DNA of 64,000 bases from Thermoplasmata archaeon (GCA_022750155.1 JAKIWG010000010.1:1-64000); one strand, 5' to 3'. Numbered from the stretch's first letter, positions 42,918 through 51,918 are shown. Program-made: numbers and translations. The notes: a model not told the origin generated them from the letters alone.

Positions 42918-43810
42918 GACCCCAGCGCGCTGACCTCCTTCCAGCGTCCTTCGACCTCGGAGTCGGTGAGTCCCACCGTGGGGGAGAACACGACCTGGTC
43001 CGCCCAGCGTTCGCGGGCGTGTACGTAGTCGTCGACCGTCAGGGGCAGCACGATGCCATCGACCTTGGGGTCGGAGGCGAGCCGGCCGAGCGGGTCGTCG
43101 GTCGACGTCGCGCCGGGCGAGGAGGCGATCGACAGCTTGGGGTCGAATCGGGAGAGGACGTCACGGGCGAGGCGCTCGCCGGGACCCTGTGCGACCACGG
43201 CGCATCGGCACCCGCGTTTCATCATGAGATAGGCCCCGAGGGCCCCGCGGGGGCCGTCCACGAGGGCGACGAGGTGACCCGCTACGCCGAGGGGTAGCCC
43301 GCCCGGCCCCGGGCGACGACCCAGGTATACGTAGGTCCGCGGTCCCCGTACCTCCACGAACAGCTCGACCTCGGGATGGTCGAGGTCGACCTTCAACCCC
43401 CGGTCGGGCCATCGCTCGAAGATGACGCCGCCCAGGTCGCGCGCGAGCTCCTGGCTGGTGAACGGGTGTTGACCGGTGCGACGGGCACGCACCGCGAAAC
43501 GGGAGCCCGGATGGAGCACTGCGTCCGACAGGCCGAGCAGCGCCGCCCCGATGGATGCGAGGTCGGTCGGGGTCTCGGTCACCGGGCTCACCGAAGTGAC
43601 CCCGAACACGCGTTGGAGGATCCTCTGGGCCCGGTCCGCGTCCTCGGCCTCCACGTACAGATGGCCGTGGTCGGATCGCAATCGACAGCTCTCGCCCTCG
43701 CGGAGGAACGCCTCGACGATGTTCCGCTGGAGCGTTCGCTCGAACTCGCGGCGAACCGGGGGTGACTTGAGAGCCAACTCCCCGTACCGGACGAGAATCA
43801 GGGCGCCCAC
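42914..43810 (-). CDS. ThiI-like THUMP protein lacking the PP-loop
   Basis: The 298-residue protein has the ThiI N-terminus: ferredoxin-like domain (LVRYGELALKSPPVRREFER), a THUMP domain (about 55-165), and the junction GGLPLGVAGHLVALV. ThiI has SGGIDSPVAAYLMMKRG next. Here it reads DGPRGALGAYLMMKRG (residues 185-200), so the ATP-pyrophosphatase signature is gone while the flanking residues remain. The conserved downstream catalytic Cys was not identified either. It probably binds tRNA but cannot activate U8 for thiolation. GTG at 43810 gives the standard ThiI N-terminus. It is divergent from argS. Confidence 0.85.
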   Translation of the reverse strand: MGALILVRYGELALKSPPVRREFERTLQRNIVEAFLREGESCRLRSDHGHLYVEAEDADRAQRILQRVFGVTSVSPVTETPTDLASIGAALLGLSDAVLHPGSRFAVRARRTGQHPFTSQELARDLGGVIFERWPDRGLKVDLDHPEVELFVEVRGPRTYVYLGRRPGPGGLPLGVAGHLVALVDGPRGALGAYLMMKRGCRCAVVAQGPGERLARDVLSRFDPKLSIASSPGATSTDDPLGRLASDPKVDGIVLPLTVDDYVHARERWADQVVFSPTVGLTDSEVEGRWKEVSALGS

Positions 43811-43862
43811 GGGGATACCGTTAAGATGGCGGCGCCACTTGAGCGTTTCCGCCGAGGAATCT

Positions 43863-45662
43863 GTGCCGGGCGACGCCTCACGCGATGCGGGGGCGGGGTT
43901 CGACCCTTGGGCTCCGGTCATCGACTCGGTCGTGGACACTCTCGCGGCCTCGCTCCGCAAGCGCGGCCTCGCCTGGGAGCCCCCCGCGGTCCGCGCCCTG
44001 GTCGACGAGCAGGGTTCCGAGTACGCCGACCTGGCGATCCCGCTCCACAAGGTGAGCGCCCTCCTCAGGCAACCGGCCGCGAGCCTCGCTTCCGAGTTGG
44101 TCGTGGAGCTCGGAGGGCTGTCCGGACTGCTGCCGCCGGTGGCGGCCGGTCCGTACCTGAACCTGAGCGCCGACCCTCAGTGGTTGGTCCGGGTGACGCT
44201 CGATCAGATCGCCGAACGGAAAGGGGCGTACGGTCACCGCAGCGCTCTCTCTGAAGCCGTCTGCGTCGAGCACACGAGCGCCAACCCGACCGGCCCGTTC
44301 CACATCGGGCGGGTCCGCAACGGAATCATCGGGGACACGTTGGCCCGCGTCCTGCGGGCGGCGGGGCACCCGGTGACGACGCAGTACTACGTCGACGACG
44401 TCGGGCGACAGGCCGCGATGATCACCTGGATCTGGAGCAAGCCTGCGACCGAGTGGCCCCCGGAGATCCGGGCGACCGTGCCCGAAACCCCCGAGGCAGG
44501 GGAGAAACCCGATCTTCGGCTCGGACGGCCGTACCCGGCCGTCTCCGCGTACCTCAAGGAGCACGCGGAGGCCCGGGAGGAGGTCGCCCTCCTGACCAAG
44601 CGGCTCGAGCGGGGCGAAGGGGGACCGGGGCATCGGCAGTTCGCCGAGGAGATCCTGGGAGGGATGACCGAGTCCCTCGCGCGAATCGGGATCCGGTTCG
44701 ACGAGTTCGTCTGGGAATCCGGGTTCGTCCGGGACGGGTCGGTCGAGAAGGTCGTCGAGCGGCTCCGGCGGGCCCCGCACGCGGTCCAGGAGGAGAACGG
44801 GGCGTGGGCGATCGATACCTCCGGATATGGACTTCCGAAGGAGACGGCCCGGGTCATCGTGACCCGGGCCGACGGGACGACCCTCTACCCCACGCGCGAC
44901 GTCGCGTACCATCTCAGCAAGTTCGCTCGATTTCCGCGGGTGATCGACGTCCTAGGCCAGGACCATCAGCTCCACGCACGGACCCTGGACGCGCTCCTGG
45001 CGGAGATGGGAGAGAGCCGGCGACCGGAATTCGTGATCTACCAGGATATCACCGTGCCCGAAGGCGGTCGAATGTCGACGCGCAAGGGCTCGGCCGTCTA
45101 CCTGGACGCCCTCCTCGACGAAGCGGTGGAGCGTGCGCGCAAGGAAGTGCTCGCCCGGCGGGAGGACCTCGCCGTCGGCGAGGTCGAGGAGATCGCCACC
45201 AAGGTCGCCTGCAGCGCCGTCCGCTACCATATCCTGCGGGTGGCGTCGGAGAAGACCGTCGGGTTCCGGTGGGAGGATGCGCTCTCCTTCGAGGGGCGCA
45301 GCGGCCCGTTCCTACAGTACGCCTACTCCAGAGCGTCGAGCATCCTGCGGAAGGCCGAACGCACGACGGGACCGTATCCGTTCGATCCGGAGCTGCTCCA
45401 GCACCCCCAGGAGCTCGCCCTCGTCCGGAGCCTCTCGAAATTGCCGTCGACCGTGGCCTACGTCGCTCGGACCAGCCACGTCCACACCCTGGCCGGGTAC
45501 GCCCACGGTCTGGCGGAGAGGTTCAATCGGTTCTACCAGTTCGTTCCCGTGCTGAAGGCCGGGCAGGAGCGCGAGGGGCGGTTGGCCCTCGTCGCGGCGA
45601 GCCGGCAGGTCCTCGCCAATTGCTTCGAGCTTCTGGGAATCGACCCTCTCGAACGGATGTGA
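43863..45662 (+). CDS. argS: Arginyl-tRNA synthetase
   Basis: The 599-residue class I synthetase has the HIGH-type motif HTSANPTGPFHIGRVRNG and the KMSKS-type MSTRKGS. It also has the Add1 domain at the N-terminus and a C-terminal anticodon-binding DALR domain (LQYAYSRASSIL; LAERFNRFYQFVPVL). GTG at 43863 is preferred, with a TTAAG box about 40 bases upstream; TTG at 43839 is an alternative. Confidence 0.94.
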   Translation: MPGDASRDAGAGFDPWAPVIDSVVDTLAASLRKRGLAWEPPAVRALVDEQGSEYADLAIPLHKVSALLRQPAASLASELVVELGGLSGLLPPVAAGPYLNLSADPQWLVRVTLDQIAERKGAYGHRSALSEAVCVEHTSANPTGPFHIGRVRNGIIGDTLARVLRAAGHPVTTQYYVDDVGRQAAMITWIWSKPATEWPPEIRATVPETPEAGEKPDLRLGRPYPAVSAYLKEHAEAREEVALLTKRLERGEGGPGHRQFAEEILGGMTESLARIGIRFDEFVWESGFVRDGSVEKVVERLRRAPHAVQEENGAWAIDTSGYGLPKETARVIVTRADGTTLYPTRDVAYHLSKFARFPRVIDVLGQDHQLHARTLDALLAEMGESRRPEFVIYQDITVPEGGRMSTRKGSAVYLDALLDEAVERARKEVLARREDLAVGEVEEIATKVACSAVRYHILRVASEKTVGFRWEDALSFEGRSGPFLQYAYSRASSILRKAERTTGPYPFDPELLQHPQELALVRSLSKLPSTVAYVARTSHVHTLAGYAHGLAERFNRFYQFVPVLKAGQEREGRLALVAASRQVLANCFELLGIDPLERM

Positions 45663-45828
45663 CGCCCGCCCGGTTCGTGTGCGGGACCCCCGACCCGGTT
45701 GCGGGACCCGCCCCGTGCATCGTCCGACCGAACCGATCGTCCTGCCGGCGCTCCACTCCTCCCTCTGAGCGGTCGCCTCGAAGCACGCCCTAGGAGTGAA
45801 ATACGTGGGGTCGGTGGCGGTCTCACCC

Positions 45829-46233
45829 ATGTCGATCGCTCAGGACTTCAAGACGTTCATCACCCAGGGGAACGTGATCCAGATCGCCGTCGCGTTCATC
45901 ATCGGCGCGGCGTTCACCGCGGTCGTGACCGCGTTCGTCGCCGACCTGGCCACTCCGCTCATCGGGGTCGCGGCCCATATCGATTTCTCGACATGGACCT
46001 ACACCCTGAACGGGTCGACGTTCCGGCAGGGGGCGTTCCTCAACGCGATCATCTCGTTCATCCTCGTCGCGCTCGTCGTGTTCTTTGGGATCGTCCAGCC
46101 CGTGGCCCACCTCGAGGCGAGGGCGGCGGCGAAGAAGGCCGCCGCCGCACCCACCCAGAAGGAGTGCCCGTACTGCAAGTCCAAGGTGGACATCACCGCG
46201 ACGCGGTGCGCGTTCTGTACCTCGAACCTGTAG
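45829..46233 (+). CDS. mscL: Large-conductance mechanosensitive channel MscL with zinc-ribbon tail
   Basis: The 134-residue pore protein opens under membrane tension to release solutes. The N-terminal amphipathic helix (SIAQDFKTFITQGNV), pore-lining TM1 (VAFIIGAAFTAVVTAFVADL), a loop, TM2 (AIISFILVALVVFFGIVQPV) and an Ala/Lys-rich linker are standard. The usual cytoplasmic helix bundle is replaced by, or extended with, CPYCKSKVDITATRCAFC, a zinc ribbon. ATG at 45829 matches bacterial MscL starts; a GTG at 45796 is possible. Confidence 0.92.
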   Translation: MSIAQDFKTFITQGNVIQIAVAFIIGAAFTAVVTAFVADLATPLIGVAAHIDFSTWTYTLNGSTFRQGAFLNAIISFILVALVVFFGIVQPVAHLEARAAAKKAAAAPTQKECPYCKSKVDITATRCAFCTSNL

Positions 46234-46945
46234 GTCCGCCTCGCGGGCGAGGCGACGTCAGGGGATCCACCATCCCGGCTTCCCGGAACCCCTTCTCACG
46301 GAACCGGCACGCGTCGCACTCCCCGCACGGGCGTCGGCCGCCCACGTAGCAGCTCCAGGTCAGCTCCCAAGGCACGCCCAGGCGAGAGCCCCTTCGCACG
46401 ATCTCCGACTTGGTCAGGCGCAGCAGCGGCGCCACGATCCGTACTGGTCGGTTCCCCTCGACGCCGGCCCGGGTCGCGAGCCGGGCGAGGCGTTGGAACG
46501 CGCGAAGAAACTCCGGCCGGCAGTCCGGGTACCCGGAATAATCGACGGCGTTCACGCCTACGTAGATACGGTCCAGCCGGTGGCTCTCGGCGTACCCGAG
46601 CGCGACGGAGAGAAAGATCGTGTTCCGCGCCGGTACGTAGGTGGAGGGGATCCGCGATCCTCCGCGAGCCCGGGATCGGCGAGGGATCGGCCGGGAGCGG
46701 TCGGTCAACGAGGAGGAGAGGAGGGCGCCGAGCCGGAGCGGAAGGACGGTATGGTGCGCGATCCCGAAATGGCGGGCCAGGGCCCGGGCGCTCTCCGTCT
46801 CCCTCGCGTGCCGTTGACCGTAGACGATCGACAGGGCGTGCACCGGCTCCCCCGTTCCGCACGCCTCGGCGAGGCACGTCGCGGAGTCCATCCCCCCGGA
46901 CAGCAGGACCAACGATGCCGATCGCCCACCGAGCGCCGTTTTCAT
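46193..46945 (-). CDS. queC: 7-cyano-7-deazaguanine synthase QueC
   Basis: The 250-residue PP-loop enzyme converts carboxy-deazaguanine to preQ0, the precursor of archaeosine. It has the ATP motif LLSGGMDSATCLAE, FIPARN-like STYVPARNTIFLSVAL, GVNAVDYSGYPDCRPEF and zinc ligands CYVGGRRPCGECDACRFR. The last 25 residues overlap mscL on the other strand. The ATG is in an ATGA overlap with the DUF92 gene upstream. Confidence 0.95.
   Translation of the reverse strand: MKTALGGRSASLVLLSGGMDSATCLAEACGTGEPVHALSIVYGQRHARETESARALARHFGIAHHTVLPLRLGALLSSSLTDRSRPIPRRSRARGGSRIPSTYVPARNTIFLSVALGYAESHRLDRIYVGVNAVDYSGYPDCRPEFLRAFQRLARLATRAGVEGNRPVRIVAPLLRLTKSEIVRRGSRLGVPWELTWSCYVGGRRPCGECDACRFREKGFREAGMVDPLTSPRPRGGPTGSRYRTRTASR
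46237..46254. terminator. Hairpin between convergent mscL and queC ends
   Basis: CGCCTCG CGGG CGAGGCG is a perfect 7-bp stem with a 4-base loop starting 3 bases after the mscL stop. No T tract follows, so it is at best a pause or processing element; it also lies within the queC coding tail. Confidence 0.3.
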
Positions 46946-47736
46946 AACCCGCCTCCGGCGACCTGCACCGCGACCGCCGCGACGACGATACTGGAGAGCA
47001 TGGCGAGGAAGTTCGTGCTCCCCTTGGTCAGCAGTCCGCGGTTTTCCAAGGTCTCGCCCAGCACGCTGTCGAACTGGCACCCCAGGAACCCCGCGAGCGC
47101 GGCGACTCCGATCAGGAGACCAGGGCGGGGGAGCCCGACCTCGGAGAGCGAGAAAAGGACCGCCGCGACGACCCCGGTGGTGAGGGCCCCGACGAGGGCC
47201 CACATCTCCCCCACGGCAGAGACCCCCCCGTTCGTCCCGGGGGGAACGGGGCGACCGGTGAGAATGCTCCGCGCATTCCCGGCCAGCACCCCAAACTCGC
47301 TCGCGAAGGTGTCCGCCGCACCGAAGGCGAGAGCGGCCGTATACAGCACGATCTCGGGAAACCGCGCCAGAAGCCTGGGGTCGAAGCCCGCCACGACGAC
47401 GAGGCCGGTCGGGAGCAGGATGTGGGCGAGTACGTTCGAGACCCCACGCTCTCCCTCGGTCCCCTCGTGGACGTTCTTCCGCTTCTTCTCCTCGAAGCCG
47501 TAGCGGGTGGCCAGGACGCTCGCCACGACGAACAGGACGAGCAGGGCGAGGAATGCGAACCCGCCGAGGACGACGATCACCGACCCGAACAGGGCCGCCA
47601 CTCCGCCCGCGACCGGGGTCAGCGAACGGGACAGGACCGCGGCCACCGCGAGCGCGACCGTGGCCGCGATCCCCTCGACGGCCGGCACTAGGGTAAGGAG
47701 CACAAAGAAACCTCCGGAACGAGGCCGGCCGTTCAA
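46942..47736 (-). CDS. DUF92 family integral membrane protein
   Basis: The 264-residue protein has about six helices and the DUF92 signature: TRYGFEEKKRKNVHEGTEGE with RGVSNVLAH, AALAFGAADTFASEFG, and GCQFDSVLGETLENRG, including the conserved Asp in AADTFASE. Relatives include plant phytyl-phosphate kinase VTE6 and, more distantly, CDP-archaeol synthase-like membrane enzymes; the archaeal substrate is unclear. It is coupled to queC by ATGA. Confidence 0.88.
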   Translation of the reverse strand: MNGRPRSGGFFVLLTLVPAVEGIAATVALAVAAVLSRSLTPVAGGVAALFGSVIVVLGGFAFLALLVLFVVASVLATRYGFEEKKRKNVHEGTEGERGVSNVLAHILLPTGLVVVAGFDPRLLARFPEIVLYTAALAFGAADTFASEFGVLAGNARSILTGRPVPPGTNGGVSAVGEMWALVGALTTGVVAAVLFSLSEVGLPRPGLLIGVAALAGFLGCQFDSVLGETLENRGLLTKGSTNFLAMLSSIVVAAVAVQVAGGGL

Positions 47737-47770
47737 TACAAGCTTTCTGGGGTGCGGGAGCGTCCCGGGG

Positions 47771-48379
47771 TCAGCCCCGCGTAAGGATCCGGAGTGCCGC
47801 CTCCAGAAACCCGGAAGCGCGGACGTCCGGAGTGATGTTGCGCGAGGCGAGCTCGGCTTCGACCGACGCCTCGTGTCCCGGTGGGGGAACGACCACGGTC
47901 AGGAGCCCGATCGACTCCCCGGCTTCCACGTCGAGGCTCCGGTCCCCCACGATCGCGCTCCCCGCGAAGTCGACGTTCCAGTCGAGGGCCGCTTTCTCGA
48001 GCATCCCGGTCGCCGGCTTCCGACACTCGCACGCCGACTCTGGCGCGTGGGGGCAGTAGTAGAACGCATCGATCGAGGCCCCTCCCCCGGCGAGGATCTC
48101 GTTGACGCGGTGGTGGATCGCCCCCACGTCGGCGTGGGTGTAGTAGTCCCGCTCGATGCCCGATTGGTTGGTGGTGCAGAGGACCCGGTAGCCGTGGGCC
48201 CGGAGGAGTCGGATCCCCTCTGCGACCCCCAGGAATACCTCGAGCCGGGCCGCGTCGGCCAGGTAGCGGAGGTCGGGGTTGATCGTGCCGTCCCGGTCGA
48301 CGAACACGGCGCGCTGGGCCTGCGCCGGTCGCGGGGAAGGTGCCGGTCCGCCAACGCAGCCGGGCGGTTCCGAGTGCAC
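47771..48379 (-). CDS. HAD-IIIA phosphatase, GmhB-like
   Basis: The 202-residue HAD-superfamily phosphatase of the heptose-1,7-bisphosphatase/histidinol-phosphatase type. HAD motif 1 is VFVDRDGTINPD, motif 2 CTTNQSG, then a zinc-binding loop CPHAPESACECRKP with motif 3, and motif 4 IVGDRSLDVEAG. GmhB acts in sugar-nucleotide synthesis; the true substrate here is unknown. About 20 N-terminal residues are extra, so a later start is possible. Confidence 0.88.
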   Translation of the reverse strand: MHSEPPGCVGGPAPSPRPAQAQRAVFVDRDGTINPDLRYLADAARLEVFLGVAEGIRLLRAHGYRVLCTTNQSGIERDYYTHADVGAIHHRVNEILAGGGASIDAFYYCPHAPESACECRKPATGMLEKAALDWNVDFAGSAIVGDRSLDVEAGESIGLLTVVVPPPGHEASVEAELASRNITPDVRASGFLEAALRILTRG

Positions 48380-48456
48380 GGCCGCCGGAGGCGGGGGCCC
48401 CTTAAGACCCTCGCCGTCGTGAAGCCCTCCACGAGGAGAGTGGGTCGATTCCGTCC

Positions 48457-49215
48457 GTGGAAGCCTCCGGCGATCCCCCGCCCTGGGCCCGCCTCGGCGA
48501 GCTGCTCGACCGCGCGGTCGAACGGAACTCTGCGACGGAGGGCGGATGCTGCGTCCTGTTCTCCGGCGGGATCGACTCGGGACTGATCGCGGATGCCGCG
48601 GCGCGATTCGGGGGGGCGACGGGCATCACCGTGGGGGTCGAGAGCAGCGAGGACGTTCGATGGGTCCGCTGCCTTCCACCGGGGTGGCCGTCCGGGTCGA
48701 CGATTCGCATCGTGACCCACGCCGAGGTCCGGGCGACGGCCGAACTCGTCGGACCCCTGCTCGACGGGGCCTCGCCCCTTGAACGGTCCGTCGCCATCTC
48801 CCTCGCCGTGGCGCTGCAGAGCTCGACCCGGGAACGGGTCCTGTGCGGCCAGGGTGCGGACGAGCTGTTCCTAGGCTACGCGCACTTCCGGGGTCTGAGT
48901 CCCGCGGCCGCTCTCGCGCGCAGCGCTTCCGACCTCTCCTCGCTCGTCGACCGCGAATGGCCCCGTTCCTGCCGCATCGCTTCCGCGCTCGGCCGCGACC
49001 TCCGGGCCCCCTTCCTCGATCCCGAGGTGATCGCCGAGAGTCAGCGGATCCCGATCGAGCAACGGCTCCCGGGGGTGGAGACCAAGGGGTTGCTTCGCTC
49101 GCTCGCTCGCGCTCGGGGACTTCCGGAGCTGATCTGTGGGCGACCGAAGAAGGCGCTCCAGTACGGCACCGGCTTCGATCGACTGATCCGGCGGGCCGAA
49201 CCTGTACCGCGTTAG
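48457..49215 (+). CDS. Stand-alone asparagine-synthetase-type PP-loop protein
   Basis: The 252-residue protein contains only the synthetase half of AsnB. The PP-loop is VLFSGGIDSGLI (residues 33-44), followed by LCGQGADELFLGY, a DLRAPFLDPEVI segment and GRPKKALQYGTG. The N-terminal glutamine amidotransferase domain (with Cys1) is absent and none lies adjacent. It might use ammonia directly or modify another substrate. GTG start. The last 4 bases overlap the convergent carbamate kinase gene. Confidence 0.85.
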   Translation: MEASGDPPPWARLGELLDRAVERNSATEGGCCVLFSGGIDSGLIADAAARFGGATGITVGVESSEDVRWVRCLPPGWPSGSTIRIVTHAEVRATAELVGPLLDGASPLERSVAISLAVALQSSTRERVLCGQGADELFLGYAHFRGLSPAAALARSASDLSSLVDREWPRSCRIASALGRDLRAPFLDPEVIAESQRIPIEQRLPGVETKGLLRSLARARGLPELICGRPKKALQYGTGFDRLIRRAEPVPR

Positions 49216-50180
49216 GCGCGAACCACCCGGGTCCCCGCCTCGGAGCGGAGCGCCCGTCCGAGGGAGGGGATGTCGGTGATCAGGACGCGGCGGCCGCCCT
49301 CGGCGAGGAACTGAAGGCAGGCGTCGATCTTCGGCGCCATGCTTCCCGCCCCGAACTCTCCCTGCTGGCGATACTGACGGAGTTCTTTGGGCCCAACGTC
49401 GGCGAGCCACCGTTCCCACGGTTTGTGGAACCCGACCGCCACGGCCGGAACGTCGGTGACGATCGCCAGCGTGTCGGCGCCGAGGTCGGCTCCGACGAGG
49501 GCCGCGGTAAGGTCCTTGTCGATGACCGCCTCCACCCCCTCATAGACCCCCCGCCCACGGTCGAGCACCGGGATCCCGCCCCCGCCCGCGACGATCGGGA
49601 TGCAGCGTGATCCCCAACCGGCGTCGAGCATACGACGGACGATCTCCCGTTCCAGCCATTCGACGGGTTTGGGAGATGGGACGACCCGCCTCCAGCCGCC
49701 CCGGGCGCCGTCGAACTCCATCTGCCAGCCGTGCTGCTTGCGGAGGACCCGCGCCTCGACCTCCCGGAAGTATCGGCCGACCGGCTTCACGGGTTTCCGG
49801 AATGCGGGGTCGCGTCGTGAAACCACGATCCGGGTCACGATAGGGAGCACGATCCGGGGAACTTTGGCCTTCAGGAGCGCGGAGGTGAGCTCCTGTTGGA
49901 TCACGTAGCCGATCTGGCCCTCGGTCTCCGCTCCCAGGACGTCCATCGGTCGGGGAGGCACCTCCCGTTGGCTGACCTCGTTCTGACGGAGCAGGGCGCC
50001 GATCTGGGGACCGTTGCCGTGGGTCAGGACCAGTTCGTGACCGTCGGCCACGATCGCGGCGAGCCCGGGGGCGGTCGACCGCATCTGGCGGACGGTCTCC
50101 TCCCACGTCCCCCCTCCGCCCGCGCGCTGGAGGGCATTTCCTCCGAGCGCGACGAGGATCCGGACCACGGGTTCACCCAC
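49212..50180 (-). CDS. arcC: Carbamate kinase
   Basis: The 322-residue amino-acid-kinase-fold enzyme interconverts carbamoyl phosphate plus ADP with carbamate plus ATP. Recognised by VALGGNALQRAG, LVLTHGNGPQIGALLRQN, GYVIQQEL, VVPSPKPVEW, AGGGGIPV, VIDKDLTAALV and the C-terminal GAGSMAPKIDACLQFL. It is divergent from purB with about 110 bases between. A role in ATP gain from arginine or purine breakdown is possible; no deiminase is nearby. Confidence 0.94.
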   Translation of the reverse strand: MGEPVVRILVALGGNALQRAGGGGTWEETVRQMRSTAPGLAAIVADGHELVLTHGNGPQIGALLRQNEVSQREVPPRPMDVLGAETEGQIGYVIQQELTSALLKAKVPRIVLPIVTRIVVSRRDPAFRKPVKPVGRYFREVEARVLRKQHGWQMEFDGARGGWRRVVPSPKPVEWLEREIVRRMLDAGWGSRCIPIVAGGGGIPVLDRGRGVYEGVEAVIDKDLTAALVGADLGADTLAIVTDVPAVAVGFHKPWERWLADVGPKELRQYRQQGEFGAGSMAPKIDACLQFLAEGGRRVLITDIPSLGRALRSEAGTRVVRA

Positions 50181-50261
50181 CCGAAAGAACGGGACTCGCG
50201 GTCATAAACTCGCCATCATCGTTGGAAGGGCGGCCGGGGGCGGATTCCTCCGAAGGTATCC

Positions 50262-50268
50262 ATTAATA
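50262..50268 (+). promoter_or_regulatory. TATA box of purB
   Basis: ATTAATA is centred about 26 bases before the GTG at 50291 and directly abuts the alternative ATG at 50270. A TATA box cannot lie at the start codon, so this decides the purB start in favour of GTG and a leaderless mRNA. Confidence 0.6.
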
Positions 50269-50290
50269 CATGGGGCCGGGTCGGCGCCCC

Positions 50291-51658
50291 GTGAGCGAGG
50301 CCAACGACGCACTGTTCTGTCCGCTCGAGTTCCGCTACGGCCGCCCGGCGGTGCGTGCCGTGTTCTCCCGAGGGGCCCGACTGGCACGCGCGCTCCGTGT
50401 GGAGGCCGCCCTCGCCGAGGCCGAGGCCGAGGCAGGGATGGTCCCGGCCGAAGCGGCCGCGGCGATCTCCGCCGCCGTGGCGGGCCAGAAGGTCTCGTTG
50501 GCGCGCGTCGACGAGCTCGAGATCGAGCTCCGCCACGACGTGATGGCGATCACTCGGGCGCTCGCCGAAGTCTCCGGCCCCGGTGGGGCCTGGGTCCACT
50601 ACGGTGCGACCTCGGCGGACATCACCGACACCGCGTTGGCCCTGGAGTTGAAGGAGGCGGCATCGATCCTCCGTCAGGATCTGACCGACCTCACCGGAAC
50701 CCTCGTCGAGCTCGCGCATCGCCACCGCGCGACCGCCGAGGTCGGGAGGACCCACGGACAGTACGCGGTGCCCCTCTCCTTCGGCTACAAGATGGCGGTG
50801 TGCGCCGCCGAAGTGTTCCGGCACCGCCGGCGCCTCGACGAGCTGCTCCCGCGTCTCGCCGTCGGAAAGCTCTCCGGGGCCGTCGGAACCGGGGCGGGGT
50901 TCGGCCCGCACGCCGAGGCGGTCGAGGCCGGGGCGATGGCCCGTCTCGGCCTCACGGCCGACGATGCGCCTACTCAGGTCGTGGGACGGGACCGCATCGC
51001 CGAGTTCACGAACCTGCTGGCGCTCATCGCGGGGACGTGCGAGCGGTTGGCGACGGAGGTGCGGAACCTCCAGCGCACCGAGCTCGCCGAGGCGGCCGAG
51101 GCGTTCGACGAGCGCAAGCAGGTCGGCAGCTCGACGATGGCGCAGAAGCGGAACCCCATGGTGTCGGAGAACGTCACCTCCCTCGCCCGAATGGTACGGG
51201 CGCTCGCCCTCCCGCCGCTCGAGAACATGGCGCTCTGGCACGAGCGGGACCTGACGAACTCCGCGAACGAGAGGATCGCCGTGCCTCACGCGATCGTGCT
51301 CACCGACGACATCCTCACGAAGCTCACCGGGGTCTTCCGGCACCTGGAGGTCGACCCGGCCGCGATGGCACGCCACCTCGATAGCTCGCGGGGCTCGGTC
51401 ATGACCGAGAACCTGATGCTCGCGATGACCGCGCGAGGGGTCCCGCGGGCCGAGGCCCACGAGATCCTCCGGAACCTCACGCGCGACCTCGTCCATGGCA
51501 CCTCCCTCGCCGAGCGGGCCTCCGCGAGCCCCGAGGTTGCCCGGTACTTCCGCCCCGGGGAGGTCGAGGAGCTACTCGACCCGGCCTCCTATGTGCGCGC
51601 CGCCACGCAAAAGACCGAGCGCATCGTCGCCTCGATCCGCCGCGAGCTCGGGCAGTGA
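50291..51658 (+). CDS. purB: Adenylosuccinate lyase
   Basis: The 455-residue fumarase-superfamily enzyme acts twice in purine synthesis (SAICAR and adenylosuccinate cleavage). Signature GSSTMAQKRNPM, plus VHYGATSADITDT, VGRTHGQYAVP and LWHERDLTNSANERI. The start is set by the TATA position. It is translationally coupled to pcc1 by a GTGA overlap. Confidence 0.95.
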   Translation: MSEANDALFCPLEFRYGRPAVRAVFSRGARLARALRVEAALAEAEAEAGMVPAEAAAAISAAVAGQKVSLARVDELEIELRHDVMAITRALAEVSGPGGAWVHYGATSADITDTALALELKEAASILRQDLTDLTGTLVELAHRHRATAEVGRTHGQYAVPLSFGYKMAVCAAEVFRHRRRLDELLPRLAVGKLSGAVGTGAGFGPHAEAVEAGAMARLGLTADDAPTQVVGRDRIAEFTNLLALIAGTCERLATEVRNLQRTELAEAAEAFDERKQVGSSTMAQKRNPMVSENVTSLARMVRALALPPLENMALWHERDLTNSANERIAVPHAIVLTDDILTKLTGVFRHLEVDPAAMARHLDSSRGSVMTENLMLAMTARGVPRAEAHEILRNLTRDLVHGTSLAERASASPEVARYFRPGEVEELLDPASYVRAATQKTERIVASIRRELGQ

Positions 51659-51918
51659 ACGGCCCGGAGGGGTGGCATGCGACCATCGACGTACGCCGAG
51701 GCTCCCCGGCCGATGCGGACCGGCTCGCGAGGGCCCTCGGCCCGGAGTCGACCCGGGAGGTGCCGAGGGCCCGCGCCGAACTCACCCGCCCGGAACCCAC
51801 CGTACTCCGGCTTTCGATCACTGCGCGGGACACCGGGGCACTTCGGGCCGCCCTGAACACCTACCTCGGCTGGGTCCAGCTCGCGCTCACCACCGAAGGT
51901 CGGGTGGAGGGCCTCTAG
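51655..51918 (+). CDS. KEOPS complex subunit Pcc1
   Basis: The 87-residue protein has the small beta-alpha-beta-beta-alpha Pcc1 fold: HATIDVRRGSPADADRLARA, then LRLSITARDTGALRAALNTY and LGWVQLA. Pcc1 dimerises KEOPS, which makes N6-threonylcarbamoyladenosine in tRNA. GTG start overlaps the purB stop. Kae1-Bud32 is not in the window. Confidence 0.88.
   Translation: MNGPEGWHATIDVRRGSPADADRLARALGPESTREVPRARAELTRPEPTVLRLSITARDTGALRAALNTYLGWVQLALTTEGRVEGL

Noticed and set aside
42914-43810. Functional 4-thiouridine synthase
   Set aside because: The PP-loop is replaced and no rhodanese domain is present, so the enzyme name would mislead.
48457-49215. Complete asparagine synthetase B
   Set aside because: The glutaminase half is absent and the upstream 77 bases cannot encode it.
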